Shown piece by piece: positions 44,001 to 52,756 of a stretch of DNA of 64,000 nt; within the stretch, counting starts at the first letter, position 1, and the number at the start of each line of letters is the position of its first letter. The notes under the pieces were generated by a model that was not told the origin of the DNA, made no database searches, and was given only the letters and a program-made list of their open reading frames with translations. This DNA is from Archangium gephyra (GTDB taxonomy: Bacteria; Myxococcota; Myxococcia; Myxococcales; Myxococcaceae): positions 8,146,501-8,210,500 of the forward strand of contig NZ_CP011509.1 of assembly GCF_001027285.1 (NCBI RefSeq), written 5' to 3'. A program made the position numbers and the translations under genes.

Positions 44001-44252
44001 ACCTACGGCCGCGGCGTGTGGGAGGTCCACCCGAGGAGCGAGGCGAGCACCACCGCGGGCAACGGCGACTGGGATGGCAACGGCGTCGTCGACTACTTCG
44101 ACCTGGCCGCCATGGCCGGCCGCCTCGGCACCACCCCGGCCACCAACACGAACCTCCGCTACGACAACACGCTGGACATGACCAGCAGCCCCACCACCAT
44201 CGAAGAAGCCGACCTGAGCACGCTCCTCGGCAAGTTCGGGAGCACGCCATGA
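41100..44252 (+). CDS. large Asp-box (BNR/sortilin-like) lipoprotein with dockerin-like C-terminus
   Basis: The 1050-residue protein has a lipoprotein signal (GLAACAP) and an acidic low-complexity stretch (about 65-90, runs of Glu). At least seven Asp-box motifs of the S-x-D-x-G-x-T-W type lie along a long beta-propeller region (for example SSDEGTTWG, STDSGATWV, SSDGGATWQ, STDGGATWA). A C-terminal D-W-D-G-N-G-V-V-D segment resembles a dockerin or EF-hand calcium loop. Such folds occur in sialidases, sortilin-like receptors and xyloglucanases, but no catalytic set is clear. The stop overlaps the next gene (ATGA), so the two lipoproteins are made together ahead of the pilus cluster. Confidence 0.85.
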   Translation: MSQKKKWMFLGVTTVTGLAACAPQVVTAYNNWKQERRNALIEKTELALAQGLDHIPWMDSLRSEDESEEHEGVASSEEENEEGEKDDAALRRLANQAEIGPRSPEYQQELLKIAAAEARKWNGPGATTPMRLDGDASAISPTPAGNATWTNLGPATARSSYNGTYYKSIDSGRITKIRVKPGDAKTVYISTAGGGVWKATDFGQYPTWQPITDQLGTLAVGAMDLDPTDGKTIWIGLGDPFDQQGGALVKSSDEGTTWGDPILLSATHPVDGKPTITNNVRDIRIDPANTGNILVAANDGLYRSDDGGASFNFIDLPNTAATGPVRESTWSLVYLGKGADGQSQWLVSGAYACPGAQPPHPASGTQNRLLSTDKCASNPAVGNYGDIWKSTDSGATWVSARASGTLPATVTGSGATDISYIDIAASGTADPSATVVYALGGSLSDAASATNAVLKSVNGGTTWTVVATKTKPVTNPTTLAAQCTDVNVGHDQSWYNLAIAVDPADPNRVLIGGNLCGIRSSDGGATWQNMSHWLPQGGGGYTADGFLPYVHADWHTATVVRVGSIYMALVGTDGGLSVSRDVFDAPTGAQVNWQHPNIGLVTQLPYSVGSGDPVYGNAGVVFSGLQDNGTRFRLIDDEAFISDFDLQNWDQIRGGDGIGTAVSRDSRGQNPIYWISVQGQWWYCQPRLRDCSRATRIEGGVEISNYVRANFTLPAGDSYPFMIRYSPTFDAQGSVVATTSLNLFRVTVDPVSDRPSAVRLTPSGIVVAGATRGPRGLGVTASPHPYTVDGVPTRIYGLPLSGGGSALLVDKGSSVSLRGGSTILQVPNGSGGFDQIGFIQSVAIPRRPESLGGTDSTRTWLVSTVASANLAGGPIPESVGHLFKTTDQGATWVPFHGNGTGMDLPNVPVFVVRFDPSDDSIIYAGTELGLYRSTDGGATWARYGKGLPMVRIYDLTVASNGSLLRVATYGRGVWEVHPRSEASTTAGNGDWDGNGVVDYFDLAAMAGRLGTTPATNTNLRYDNTLDMTSSPTTIEEADLSTLLGKFGSTP

Positions 44253-47200
44253 CTCGAGTCCACACCCCTTCCACGACGACCGTGTTCCGTCCCATGACCC
44301 GGAACCTTCTCCTGCTGTGCACCGTCCTGCTGGCCGCCTGCGGCGAGGCGCCCACCGTGTCCATCTTCACGGTGGCGCCGGGCACCATCGCCAAGGGCGC
44401 CTCCGCCAAGCTCGTCTTCGCCGCCGAGGGCGAGGACAAGCTCACCCTCGAGCCCGGTGTCGGTGACGTCACCGGCAAGAGCGAGGTGGAGGTGACGCCT
44501 GGCGAGACGACCAACTACACCCTGACGGCGAGCAACCGTTCGGGCAGCACCCTCAAGACGCTCACCGTCACGGTGGGCCCCACCCCGGCCGCGGGCTTCA
44601 AGCTCGCCGCGCCGGACGCCTTCACCGCGGGCACGCCGGCCAACGTCACCATCACGGTGGTGGAGCCCTCCGGCGCGACCGTGCCCTCCTACACGGGCAC
44701 GGTGCACCTGGTGAGCAACGACGGAGCCGCGGAGCTCCCGGCCGACTTCACCTTCACCGCCGCGGACAAGGGCGTGAAGACGGTGCCGGTGACCTTCCGC
44801 ACCGCGGGCGCACGCCAGCTCATCGCCAGCGGCACCGTGGGCGGCGGCATGGTGGGCTCGTTCAGCACCACCAGCGCGCCCCTCACCGTCAAGGCCGGTC
44901 CGGCCGCGCGGATGAACCTGTCCGGCCTGGTGCCGGAGAGCGAGTCCGGAGCGGAGGTGTCGTTCCAGGTGTCCTTCGTGGACGCCTTCGGCAACCTCGC
45001 CCAGGACTACTCCACCCAGCTGCGCATCCGGCACACCGACGCGAGCGCGCCGGCCGTCCCGGACGTGCTCGTCGAGGCGAGCAGCGGTACCGCCACCATC
45101 CGCCTCTCCTTCTTCCAGGCGGGCGTGCAGACGGTCACCGTGCAGGACACGCACAACGATGCCGTGACGGCCAGCGCCGAGCTCCGGGTGCGGCCGAGCC
45201 GCGTGGTGTCGTACGCGCTCTCCGGGCTGCCCGCCACGGCGCGCGTGGGCGAGCCGCTCACGCTCTCCATCACCGCGCTCGACGCCAAGGGCAACCGCGT
45301 CACCAGCTACGCGGGCAAGGCGAGCATCAGCTCGGCGGACGCGGCCATGGAGTCGCTGGCCGAGGCGTCCTTCACCCAGGGCCTGGCGATGGTCCCGGTG
45401 GCGTTCCGCACCCCGGGCAGCCAGACCGTGACGGCGACGGAGGTGGGCGGCACCCTGACGGCCACCACCAGCAGCGTGACGGTGACGGCCGCCGAGGTCG
45501 CTCGCCTCGTCCTGTCCGGCGCCGGTCCCGCCACCGCGGGCGGTGTCTCCTCCTTCACCGTCACGGCGATGGACACGTTCGGCAACACCGTCACCGGGTA
45601 CCGCGGCACGGTGGGCTTCAGCACCACGGATTCCCGCGCGGGGCTGCCGGCCACCTACACGTTCACCGACACGGACTCGGGCAGCCGGACCTTCTCGGCC
45701 TCCTTCCAGAGCGCGGGCACGCAGTCCCTCACCGTGACGGACAGCGCTCGCGCCACGTTGACGGCCTCCGGTTCGTTCGCCGTCTCGCCGGCGGCCGCCT
45801 CGGCCTGTGAGCTCTCGGAGGTGCCGGCCACGACCACCGCGGGCAAGCCGGTCTCGATGCGCGTCACGGTGCGTGATGCCTTCGCCAACACCGTCTCCGG
45901 CTTCGGCGGTACGGTGCTCATCACCTCGTCCGACACGAATCCCGCGGCGCGCCTTCCCGACGCGGGGACCTACGTGCCGACGAGCGATCAGGGCTCGCGG
46001 CTCTTCACCGCGACCCTGGCGGGCGCCGGCAGCCAGACGCTCACCGCCACCGAGGCGTCGGGCGCGTGGACGTGCTCGGCCCCCATCACCATCCACCCGG
46101 CCGCGCCCAGGCTCGTCCTGTCCGGCGCCGGTCCGGCCACGGCGGGTGGCTCCGTCTCCTTCACCGCCACGGTGACGGACACGTTCGGCAACACCCTCAC
46201 GGACTACCGCGGCACGGTGGAGTTCAGCTCGACGGACTCCCGCGCGGAGCTGCCGGCCTCCTACATGTTTACCGCGGCGGACTCCGGTACCCACACCTTC
46301 CCGGCCACCTTCAAGAGCGCGGGCACGCAGTCCCTCACCGTGACGGACAGCGCCCGCGCCGACGTCATGGCCTCCGGTTCGTTCGCCGTCTCGCCGGCGG
46401 CCGCCTCGGCCTGTGAGCTCTCGGAGGTGCCGGCCACGGCCACCGCGGGCGCGCAGATCCCGATGCGCGTGACGGTGCGCGATGCCTTCGACAACACCGT
46501 GTCCGGCTTCAACGGCACGGTGGCCATCACCTCCTCCGACACGAACCCCGCCGCGGCCATGCCCGAGGCGGCGGCCTTCATGCCGGCGAAGGATCAGGGC
46601 TCGCGGCTCTTCACCGCGAAGCTGGCGGGCACCGGGAGCCAGACGCTCACCGCCACCGAGGCGTCGGGCGCGTGGACGTGCTCGGCCCCCATCACCATCC
46701 GCCCGGCCGGGCCGAGGATCGTCCTGTCCGGCAGCGCTCCGGCCACGGCGGGTGACTCCGCCTCCTTCACCGCCACGGTGATGGACATGTTCGGCAACCC
46801 CCTCACGGACTACCGCGGCACGGTGGGCTTCAGCTCGACGGACTCCCGTGCGGAGCTGCCGGCCTCCTACACGTTCACCGACGCGGACTCGGGCAGCCGG
46901 ACGTTCTCGGCCACCTTCAAGACCGCGGGCTCGCAGTCCGTCACCGTGACGGACAGCGCCAGCTCCGAGGTGACGGGCTCCACGGCGTTCTCCGTCTCCG
47001 CGGCGGCCGCGTCCGCGTGTGCCATCTCGGACGTGCCGGCCACGGCCATCGCGGGCGCCCAGGTCCCGGTGCGCGTGACGGTGCGCGATGCCTTCGACAA
47101 CACCGTGTCCGGCTTCAACGGCACGGTGGCCATCACCTCCTCCGACACGAACCCCGCCGCGGCCATGCCCGAGGCGGCGGCCTTCATGCCGGCGAAGGAT

Positions 47201-48139
47201 CAGGGCTCGCGGCTCTTCACCGCGAAGCTGGCCGGCGCCGGGAGCCAGACGCTCACCGCCACCGAGTCGGCGGGTGCCTGGACGTGCTCGGCCCCGGTCA
47301 CCATCAACCCGGCCGCGCCGAGGATCCACGTGACGCTGCCCTCCGACACCAACGCCGGCTACCCGGTGGACGCGGTGGTGAGCGTGAAGGACACCTTCGG
47401 CAACCCCATCTCCTACGCGGGCAGCCTCACCTTCACCAGCACCGACACGGCCGCGACCCTGCCGGGCACGCTCACCCTCTCCGGCTCCGAGAGCGGCTCC
47501 TCGGTGGTGACCGCCACCTTCAACACCCTGGGCGCGCAGCAGCTCAAGGCGAGCCTGGTCGGGGATGCCTCGCTCTCCGGCTCCGGCTCCACCGCGGTGC
47601 ACGGCCTCGTCTACACGGACCCGACGCCCGGCATGGGCAAGGTGCGCTTCGTGCTCAACGCGGCGGCCTCCTCGGCCAAGGTGGTGCAGTTGGATCTGGT
47701 GTCCAACACCTCGCTGGTCGTCACCGGCACCACCACCGCGCGCGGTGGCGTCTACTCGGCCGGTATGAACCTGCCGCTGGACACCACCCGCGTGGAGCCC
47801 GACACCACCCTGCTGGTGGAGGGCAACGCGCTCAACCTGGGCTCGGCTCCCAAGGCCGTGGCCGCGGCGCTGCCGGCCTCGGGCCCCACCGCCGGCGTCC
47901 TCTACACGGGCGTGAGCCAGAAGTTCGACGGCGCGGGCAAGGTCACGGGGGATACGACCCTGCTGCCCGGCCGCGTCTTCTACTCGGTGCGCCTGAAGCT
48001 GCCGGCCAAGGCCCCCGTGGGCACCGTCTTCAACGGCCCCACCCTGGACACCCGCTTCCGCGCCGCCGTCCGCAACCGCGCCGGTGACGAGGTGATGTCC
48101 AACGCCGACTTCGCCCTCGGCAAGCTCGAGATCCGCTAG
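44249..48139 (+). CDS. giant Ig-repeat lipoprotein (invasin/Big_1-like repeats)
   Basis: The 1296-residue protein has a lipoprotein signal (LLAACGE near residue 31) followed by about ten Ig-like domains. Each carries phrases such as VTVTDSARA, TFGNxxTDYRGTV or DAFDNTVSGF, which are typical of bacterial Ig-like adhesin repeats. Three consecutive 202-residue blocks are near copies. A non-repeated C-terminal domain (about 1120-1296) has no Ig phrase and may be the binding tip. It is coupled to the Asp-box gene by ATGA and followed by a terminator, then pilY1. A surface adhesin or scaffold is likely. An ATG at 44294 would give a shorter signal peptide. Confidence 0.85.
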   Translation: MTRVHTPSTTTVFRPMTRNLLLLCTVLLAACGEAPTVSIFTVAPGTIAKGASAKLVFAAEGEDKLTLEPGVGDVTGKSEVEVTPGETTNYTLTASNRSGSTLKTLTVTVGPTPAAGFKLAAPDAFTAGTPANVTITVVEPSGATVPSYTGTVHLVSNDGAAELPADFTFTAADKGVKTVPVTFRTAGARQLIASGTVGGGMVGSFSTTSAPLTVKAGPAARMNLSGLVPESESGAEVSFQVSFVDAFGNLAQDYSTQLRIRHTDASAPAVPDVLVEASSGTATIRLSFFQAGVQTVTVQDTHNDAVTASAELRVRPSRVVSYALSGLPATARVGEPLTLSITALDAKGNRVTSYAGKASISSADAAMESLAEASFTQGLAMVPVAFRTPGSQTVTATEVGGTLTATTSSVTVTAAEVARLVLSGAGPATAGGVSSFTVTAMDTFGNTVTGYRGTVGFSTTDSRAGLPATYTFTDTDSGSRTFSASFQSAGTQSLTVTDSARATLTASGSFAVSPAAASACELSEVPATTTAGKPVSMRVTVRDAFANTVSGFGGTVLITSSDTNPAARLPDAGTYVPTSDQGSRLFTATLAGAGSQTLTATEASGAWTCSAPITIHPAAPRLVLSGAGPATAGGSVSFTATVTDTFGNTLTDYRGTVEFSSTDSRAELPASYMFTAADSGTHTFPATFKSAGTQSLTVTDSARADVMASGSFAVSPAAASACELSEVPATATAGAQIPMRVTVRDAFDNTVSGFNGTVAITSSDTNPAAAMPEAAAFMPAKDQGSRLFTAKLAGTGSQTLTATEASGAWTCSAPITIRPAGPRIVLSGSAPATAGDSASFTATVMDMFGNPLTDYRGTVGFSSTDSRAELPASYTFTDADSGSRTFSATFKTAGSQSVTVTDSASSEVTGSTAFSVSAAAASACAISDVPATAIAGAQVPVRVTVRDAFDNTVSGFNGTVAITSSDTNPAAAMPEAAAFMPAKDQGSRLFTAKLAGAGSQTLTATESAGAWTCSAPVTINPAAPRIHVTLPSDTNAGYPVDAVVSVKDTFGNPISYAGSLTFTSTDTAATLPGTLTLSGSESGSSVVTATFNTLGAQQLKASLVGDASLSGSGSTAVHGLVYTDPTPGMGKVRFVLNAAASSAKVVQLDLVSNTSLVVTGTTTARGGVYSAGMNLPLDTTRVEPDTTLLVEGNALNLGSAPKAVAAALPASGPTAGVLYTGVSQKFDGAGKVTGDTTLLPGRVFYSVRLKLPAKAPVGTVFNGPTLDTRFRAAVRNRAGDEVMSNADFALGKLEIR
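45506..47323 (+). repeat. three tandem 606-base repeats inside the Ig-repeat gene
   Basis: Units begin at 45506, 46112 and 46718, each opening (C/A)TCGTCCTGTCCGG, and the frame continues at 47324. Stretches of well over 100 bases are identical between units two and three (for example 46480-46624 against 47086-47230). Each unit codes for two Ig-like domains. The high nucleotide identity points to recent duplication or gene conversion. Confidence 0.9.
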
Positions 48140-48163
48140 TCCCGAGCCACCGCTTCACCCGCA

Positions 48164-48205
48164 GCCCCCTTCCGCCTCAAGGCGGGAGGGGGCTTCGTCA
48201 TTTCT
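48164..48205 (+). terminator. hairpin terminator after the Ig-repeat gene
   Basis: Arms 48164-48176 and 48181-48193 pair over 13 positions with one G-T pair and a four-base TCAA loop, followed by TTCGTCATTTCTT. It lies 24 bases after the lipoprotein stop and separates it from pilY1. Confidence 0.75.
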
Positions 48206-48405
48206 TGGAATCCAATACAAATACGGGGAATCCCACACAGGGCGACTCCCTCGAATCTCTCGCTTGTAGTCCTTTGTCTGCTTTTCTTCCGGTATGCTAC
48301 CCTACCGTAGATAAGCGCAGAGCCACCTCCGTGGGATCTGCGCCTACCCCTGAATGTCGACCGGCGTCCCCGCGCCGGCCCCCCGCTTCTGGAGGACAGA
48401 CACGG

Positions 48406-51400
48406 ATGAAAGCGCTTCGCATTCGCCCCCTGGTCGTCCTGTGCCTCATGACGTTGCCCTTCGTTGCAGGCGCAACGGATGTTCGCTTCGAGCAGGGCTC
48501 GCTCATCATTCCGATGCAGCGCGCCTACCAGACCCAGTGCGGAGCGGTGTCCGCGTATGGGCTCATCTACCGGTTCCTGCAGAAGGGAGTGACGGTCTAC
48601 TGGGCGGTGCAGCCCACGAAGACGAGCCACCACCGGTGCAAGAACACGTCGGAAACGGCGACCCTCATCGACGGCTGCGACATGGAGGTGGCCAAGGAGA
48701 GCGGCTGGCCGGTGTCGCTGCTGAACAACGCGACGGGCGAGTTCCTCGCCGAGTTCGACACCTTCGACACGGGCAACAGCCCGAACGGCATGGGCGAGGG
48801 CCCCTTCCGGGTGAAGAGCACGGTGAAGCGGCTGCGCTACATGGGCGGGCCCTTCATCATCGAGGCCTCGGAAGCGGCCAAGGCCATCAAGCTGCTGAAG
48901 GAGGACGCTGACTTCGAGAAGTTCCGGGGACCGGAAGGCGCCGTCAACTGCGCACCGGGCACGGCCTTCAACGTCCGGGTGCACAAGGCCAACAACGCCT
49001 TCGTGGCGCCCATTGCCCGCATCATGAACGAGGTCCCCCCGCCCATCGCGCTCGTCGAGGGCAGCGGCGGCTCGGTGGGCATCCTGCGCCAGTACCTCTT
49101 CAACGCCGGCCTGAACTTCCCGGGGGCCGAGGGCACCTTCGAGAACCACGGGAAGATCTTCGACGTGCTCCACCAGGAGCGGGATCTCATCGACGACGGC
49201 ACGCACCGCCGGGGCAAGCTCAACTACGCGCCGGACGCGAGCCTGCCGAACAAGACCTACTACAAGGTCATGTGGGCGCCGCACTGGGAGGGAAATACCC
49301 GGGAGCAGGCCAAGCTCAAGCAGGCCCTGGACAACATCGCCCACTTCGCCGACCTCGGAAACAGCATCTTCAACGAGTGCGCGTCCATCCAGACGTACGA
49401 GGACAGCTACTGGCCCAGCGACAACCGGCGCACGCACTACTCCGACAACGAGCCCACGCAGTTCATGTCCAGGCGCACCCCCGAGCAGACGGTGGGCGAT
49501 GGCCTGCAGACCATGGGCACCGGGGAGCTCACCAACGACGGTGGCTTCGCGACCAACGGCCAGGACTGCTCGGATCCGGGAGCCACCGGGGACTGCTACA
49601 TCTTCCGCAACTACGGGGACCTCTTCAGCCAGAAGGGTGACTTCCCGTTCGTCATCACCCAGGGCCTCGTCGAGGGCTTCCGGGTGCGCCCGGGCAAGGA
49701 CTACGGCGATGGCACCCTGCGGATGATCACCACGAAGTCCACCCGGAACCTCGGCAAGAACGGGTGGGATCTCTACATCTCGCGCCCCAAGGACAACAAC
49801 CGCCAGAAGGGCAACATCCTCTACCTGGCCGGCCACAGCTTCGCGGGCTCGGCGGCGGGCAACCGCATCGTGCTCAACACGCTGCTCAACCTCGCCTACA
49901 AGCCCAGCTCGCTGGAGACCAGCCGCGCCGAGCCCGTGGCGGACCTCACCTACAAGGAGGATGGCACGCTGGACAAGGTGCGCGTGCTGTCGGGCACCTT
50001 CCTGGACACCCCTCCTCCGGCCCACTTCCCCGAGCGCATCAACTTCCAGATGGGCGCCAAGGCCGCGGACTGGATCTTCCCCTATGTGGAGGGCCGCTTC
50101 CGCTCCATCGTGGCCAGCGACATCGACGCGGACCGCCAGGGCTTCGCCGCGGACGCCGAGTGGGAGGCCTCCGCGCGCATGCCCAAGCCGGGCGAGCGCG
50201 AGCTCTTCACCGTGCTGGGGACGAACCAGGACGGGCTCAAGAAGGTGTCCTTCAGCCTGAGCGAGATCGGCGGGGCGAGCTGCCAGGATGACGCGACGAC
50301 GGGCAAGCTGCGCAACGTGTGCGATCTCCAGGAGGCCCTCGCGCTGGACCGCAACGCCGCGGGCCTGAGCGTGTTGGACCCGGACGGCAATGGCATCGTG
50401 GAGCCGGTGCTGGCGGCGCTGCTCGGCGACTACACCCACACCAGCCAGCACTTCGTGCAGCGGGTGCGGGGCTTCTGCGTGGCGCACGACCGGACGGACA
50501 GCACCCCGTACGACGACATGACGCCCACCGAGGCGAAGTGCGACAACCGCCAGTTCGGCGAGGTCCGCTCGACGCTCGGCGGCCTGGACCACGCGAGCGC
50601 GGCGGTGGTGGGCCGCAGCGACTACATCGAGCTCCAGCGCCCGGACATGGCCTACATCGGCGGACTGGATGGCCAGTTGCACGCCATCTACCTGCGCGGC
50701 GCCATCCCCGGGAGGACGGCGCCCGCCGCCGGCACCGAGCTGTGGTCCTTCATTCCCAAGGGCCAGCTGCCGCGCCTGCGGACCAACGACGCCCGGGTGG
50801 ACATCTCGCCGGTGGTCTCCGACGTGTACGTGGACTACGAGGACGCGGACCGCGACGGCGTGCTGGATCCGGACGAGCGCAACACCGGCATCTACCGCTG
50901 GCGCACGGTGCTCGTCTCCGGCTCGGGCCGCCTGGGCGGGGAGATGTTCGCGCTGGACGTGACGGATCCCCGCTACCCCACCGTGCTGTGGGATGTGACG
51001 GCGGCCCAGGACCGCACCAATGATCCGGACACCGCCAACAACACGGCCTTCTGGTGGTCGGACCGCCAGGGGGTCCCCGCCCCCGACTACGCCAACCTGA
51101 ACGACGCGCGGATCTCCGGTCCCTACAACTACACGGACTTCGGGGATGCGCTGGCGATGAACCTGGTGCCGGTGCGCCGGGGCAACGTGCCCAGCTTCCA
51201 GCTCATCGTCGCCACCAACGGCGCGACGAGCGGGGCGCAGCAGCTGCAGGTGTTCGCCCTGGACTCGGGCACGGGCAAGAAGCTGTGGCAGTGGGAGCGG
51301 CCCTACGGCGCCGGCACGTCCAACTCGGTGCCGGGCGGCACCTCCACGCTGGACGTGGACAACGACGGCTCCATGGATCGCGTGTACGTGGGAGACATGG

Positions 51401-52182
51401 AGGGCCGGCTCTGGGAGCTGGACATCCACACGGGCGCCAACCTCAACGCCTTCACCAACGCGTCCGCGGGCACCGGCAGCTATCCGCTGTTCTCCACCGA
51501 CAACCCCCAGCACCCCATCAGCACCGTGCCCGCCATCATGCGGCTGCCCTATGATCTGGGCACCGACAGCATCTTCGCGGGGATGCCGGCGGGCCAGGCC
51601 GTCGCGGGCAAGCTGGCGCTCGTCTTCGGCACGGCGGGCCCGGACTGGGTGCTGACGACGAACCCCAACATCAAGGGCCGGGTGTACGTGGTGGCCTCCA
51701 GCCCGGAGGACATCCGCATCCGCCACCAGCTCACCTATGACAAGGTGAACCCCGTCTCCTCCACGCAGGCGCCACTGATGACCCGGTGGGGCAACGCGAA
51801 GCAGGGCTCCTCCGTCTTCTTCGAGCTCGAGGAGAAGGAGCGCGCCGTGGGCTCTCCCAAGCTCGTGGGCAGCCAGATCGTGCTCACCACGGCCTTTGGC
51901 ACCACGGAGAACAACCCCTTCAAGTCGGACATGCAGGGCCGCACCCTCGTGCGCGACCTGAGCAAGGCGGACTCGAAGAAGTTCGAGAGCCAGAGCGGCA
52001 AGACGGCGGCCGGCAGTCTGGTGCTGCCCGATGGCAACATCATCACCCAGAGCATGGTGGGCCTGCAGAGCACCGGGGACAAGAAGCCCCTCGGGCAGGT
52101 GCCGGGCTCGGGCCTCGCCGGGAAGCGGACGCCGGCGCGGATCGGCTCCTGGCTGGACCTGGGCCGTGCACTCGCGGAGTAG
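48406..52182 (+). CDS. pilY1: PilY1-type type IV pilus tip protein
   Basis: The 1258-residue protein has a signal peptide (about 1-22). A long unique N-terminal part (about 25-620) is rich in Cys and may form the adhesive tip. The C-terminal PilY1/PilC propeller (about 640-1258) has the calcium loop D-V-D-N-D-G-S-M-D followed by RVYVGDMEGRLWELD, and a second loop D-A-D-R-D-G-V-L-D. PilY1 sits at the pilus tip with minor pilins and primes assembly and adhesion. GGAGG ten bases upstream sets the start; a longer open frame upstream lacks a signal. Three minor pilin genes follow at once. Confidence 0.92.
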   Translation: MKALRIRPLVVLCLMTLPFVAGATDVRFEQGSLIIPMQRAYQTQCGAVSAYGLIYRFLQKGVTVYWAVQPTKTSHHRCKNTSETATLIDGCDMEVAKESGWPVSLLNNATGEFLAEFDTFDTGNSPNGMGEGPFRVKSTVKRLRYMGGPFIIEASEAAKAIKLLKEDADFEKFRGPEGAVNCAPGTAFNVRVHKANNAFVAPIARIMNEVPPPIALVEGSGGSVGILRQYLFNAGLNFPGAEGTFENHGKIFDVLHQERDLIDDGTHRRGKLNYAPDASLPNKTYYKVMWAPHWEGNTREQAKLKQALDNIAHFADLGNSIFNECASIQTYEDSYWPSDNRRTHYSDNEPTQFMSRRTPEQTVGDGLQTMGTGELTNDGGFATNGQDCSDPGATGDCYIFRNYGDLFSQKGDFPFVITQGLVEGFRVRPGKDYGDGTLRMITTKSTRNLGKNGWDLYISRPKDNNRQKGNILYLAGHSFAGSAAGNRIVLNTLLNLAYKPSSLETSRAEPVADLTYKEDGTLDKVRVLSGTFLDTPPPAHFPERINFQMGAKAADWIFPYVEGRFRSIVASDIDADRQGFAADAEWEASARMPKPGERELFTVLGTNQDGLKKVSFSLSEIGGASCQDDATTGKLRNVCDLQEALALDRNAAGLSVLDPDGNGIVEPVLAALLGDYTHTSQHFVQRVRGFCVAHDRTDSTPYDDMTPTEAKCDNRQFGEVRSTLGGLDHASAAVVGRSDYIELQRPDMAYIGGLDGQLHAIYLRGAIPGRTAPAAGTELWSFIPKGQLPRLRTNDARVDISPVVSDVYVDYEDADRDGVLDPDERNTGIYRWRTVLVSGSGRLGGEMFALDVTDPRYPTVLWDVTAAQDRTNDPDTANNTAFWWSDRQGVPAPDYANLNDARISGPYNYTDFGDALAMNLVPVRRGNVPSFQLIVATNGATSGAQQLQVFALDSGTGKKLWQWERPYGAGTSNSVPGGTSTLDVDNDGSMDRVYVGDMEGRLWELDIHTGANLNAFTNASAGTGSYPLFSTDNPQHPISTVPAIMRLPYDLGTDSIFAGMPAGQAVAGKLALVFGTAGPDWVLTTNPNIKGRVYVVASSPEDIRIRHQLTYDKVNPVSSTQAPLMTRWGNAKQGSSVFFELEEKERAVGSPKLVGSQIVLTTAFGTTENNPFKSDMQGRTLVRDLSKADSKKFESQSGKTAAGSLVLPDGNIITQSMVGLQSTGDKKPLGQVPGSGLAGKRTPARIGSWLDLGRALAE

Positions 52183-52189
52183 GTGGAGC

Positions 52190-52756
52190 ATGCGCAGGCA
52201 GAGACACCCTCGAGGGATGACGCTGGTCGAGGTGATGATCGGCATGGCATTGGTGGCGGTGGCGATGTTGGCGCTCGTCTCGGCCAACACCCTCGCCGCC
52301 CGCGCCTCCAGCCGCTCCTACCGCCACCACATGGCCATGCGTCTGGCGCAGCAGCGGGTGGACACCCTGGTGCTCGGTGACCTCAAGCCCAAGCTGCGCC
52401 CGGAGGCCAACGGCCCCAGCTTCGTCCACGATGGGACGATGCTGGACTGCCAGGAGGCCTTCGGCGCCGCGGCCGGCACCCTGGCCGAGCTGTGCAACGG
52501 CAGCAAACCGGAGCTGGTGGGCTGGGTGGACATCTACGGCCGTCCGTGCAGGAAGACCGGGAAGCCGGAGGAAGGCTTCCACCCCACCTGCCAGTACCGC
52601 CGCTACGTGCGCTTCGAGCGGACCATCGACGGGACCTCCCAGGGAGACCTCTGGCGGGTCTTCGTCGCGGTCAGCCACGCCTCGGACGGCACGTGCGGCA
52701 ACTTCAGAGAGGGCGATACCCAATGCGTCGTCACCAGCGCAGTCCTGACCCGCTAG
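52190..52756 (+). CDS. pilV: PilV-type minor pilin
   Basis: The 188-residue prepilin has a short basic leader RRQRHPRG cut before M-T-L-V-E by prepilin peptidase, with Glu at position 5 of the mature protein, then a hydrophobic helix (about 12-35). The globular part has four paired Cys (in LDCQEAF, ELCNGS, GRPCRK and PTCQYR) and two more near the end. It belongs to the tip complex with PilY1, PilW and PilX. It starts eight bases after pilY1, and its end overlaps pilW by 34 bases. Confidence 0.88.
   Translation: MRRQRHPRGMTLVEVMIGMALVAVAMLALVSANTLAARASSRSYRHHMAMRLAQQRVDTLVLGDLKPKLRPEANGPSFVHDGTMLDCQEAFGAAAGTLAELCNGSKPELVGWVDIYGRPCRKTGKPEEGFHPTCQYRRYVRFERTIDGTSQGDLWRVFVAVSHASDGTCGNFREGDTQCVVTSAVLTR

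Noticed and set aside
44159-47602. 1147-residue open frame on the minus strand opposite the Ig-repeat gene
   Set aside because: It lies antisense to a clear lipoprotein gene, has a composition dominated by Gly/Arg/His and no domain; it is a GC-bias shadow. The same applies to the 739-residue frame at 8855-11074 and the 1384-residue frame at 48136-52290.
48293-48298. TATGCT as a -10 box for pilY1
   Set aside because: No -35-like hexamer lies 15-19 bases upstream, so a promoter could not be supported.
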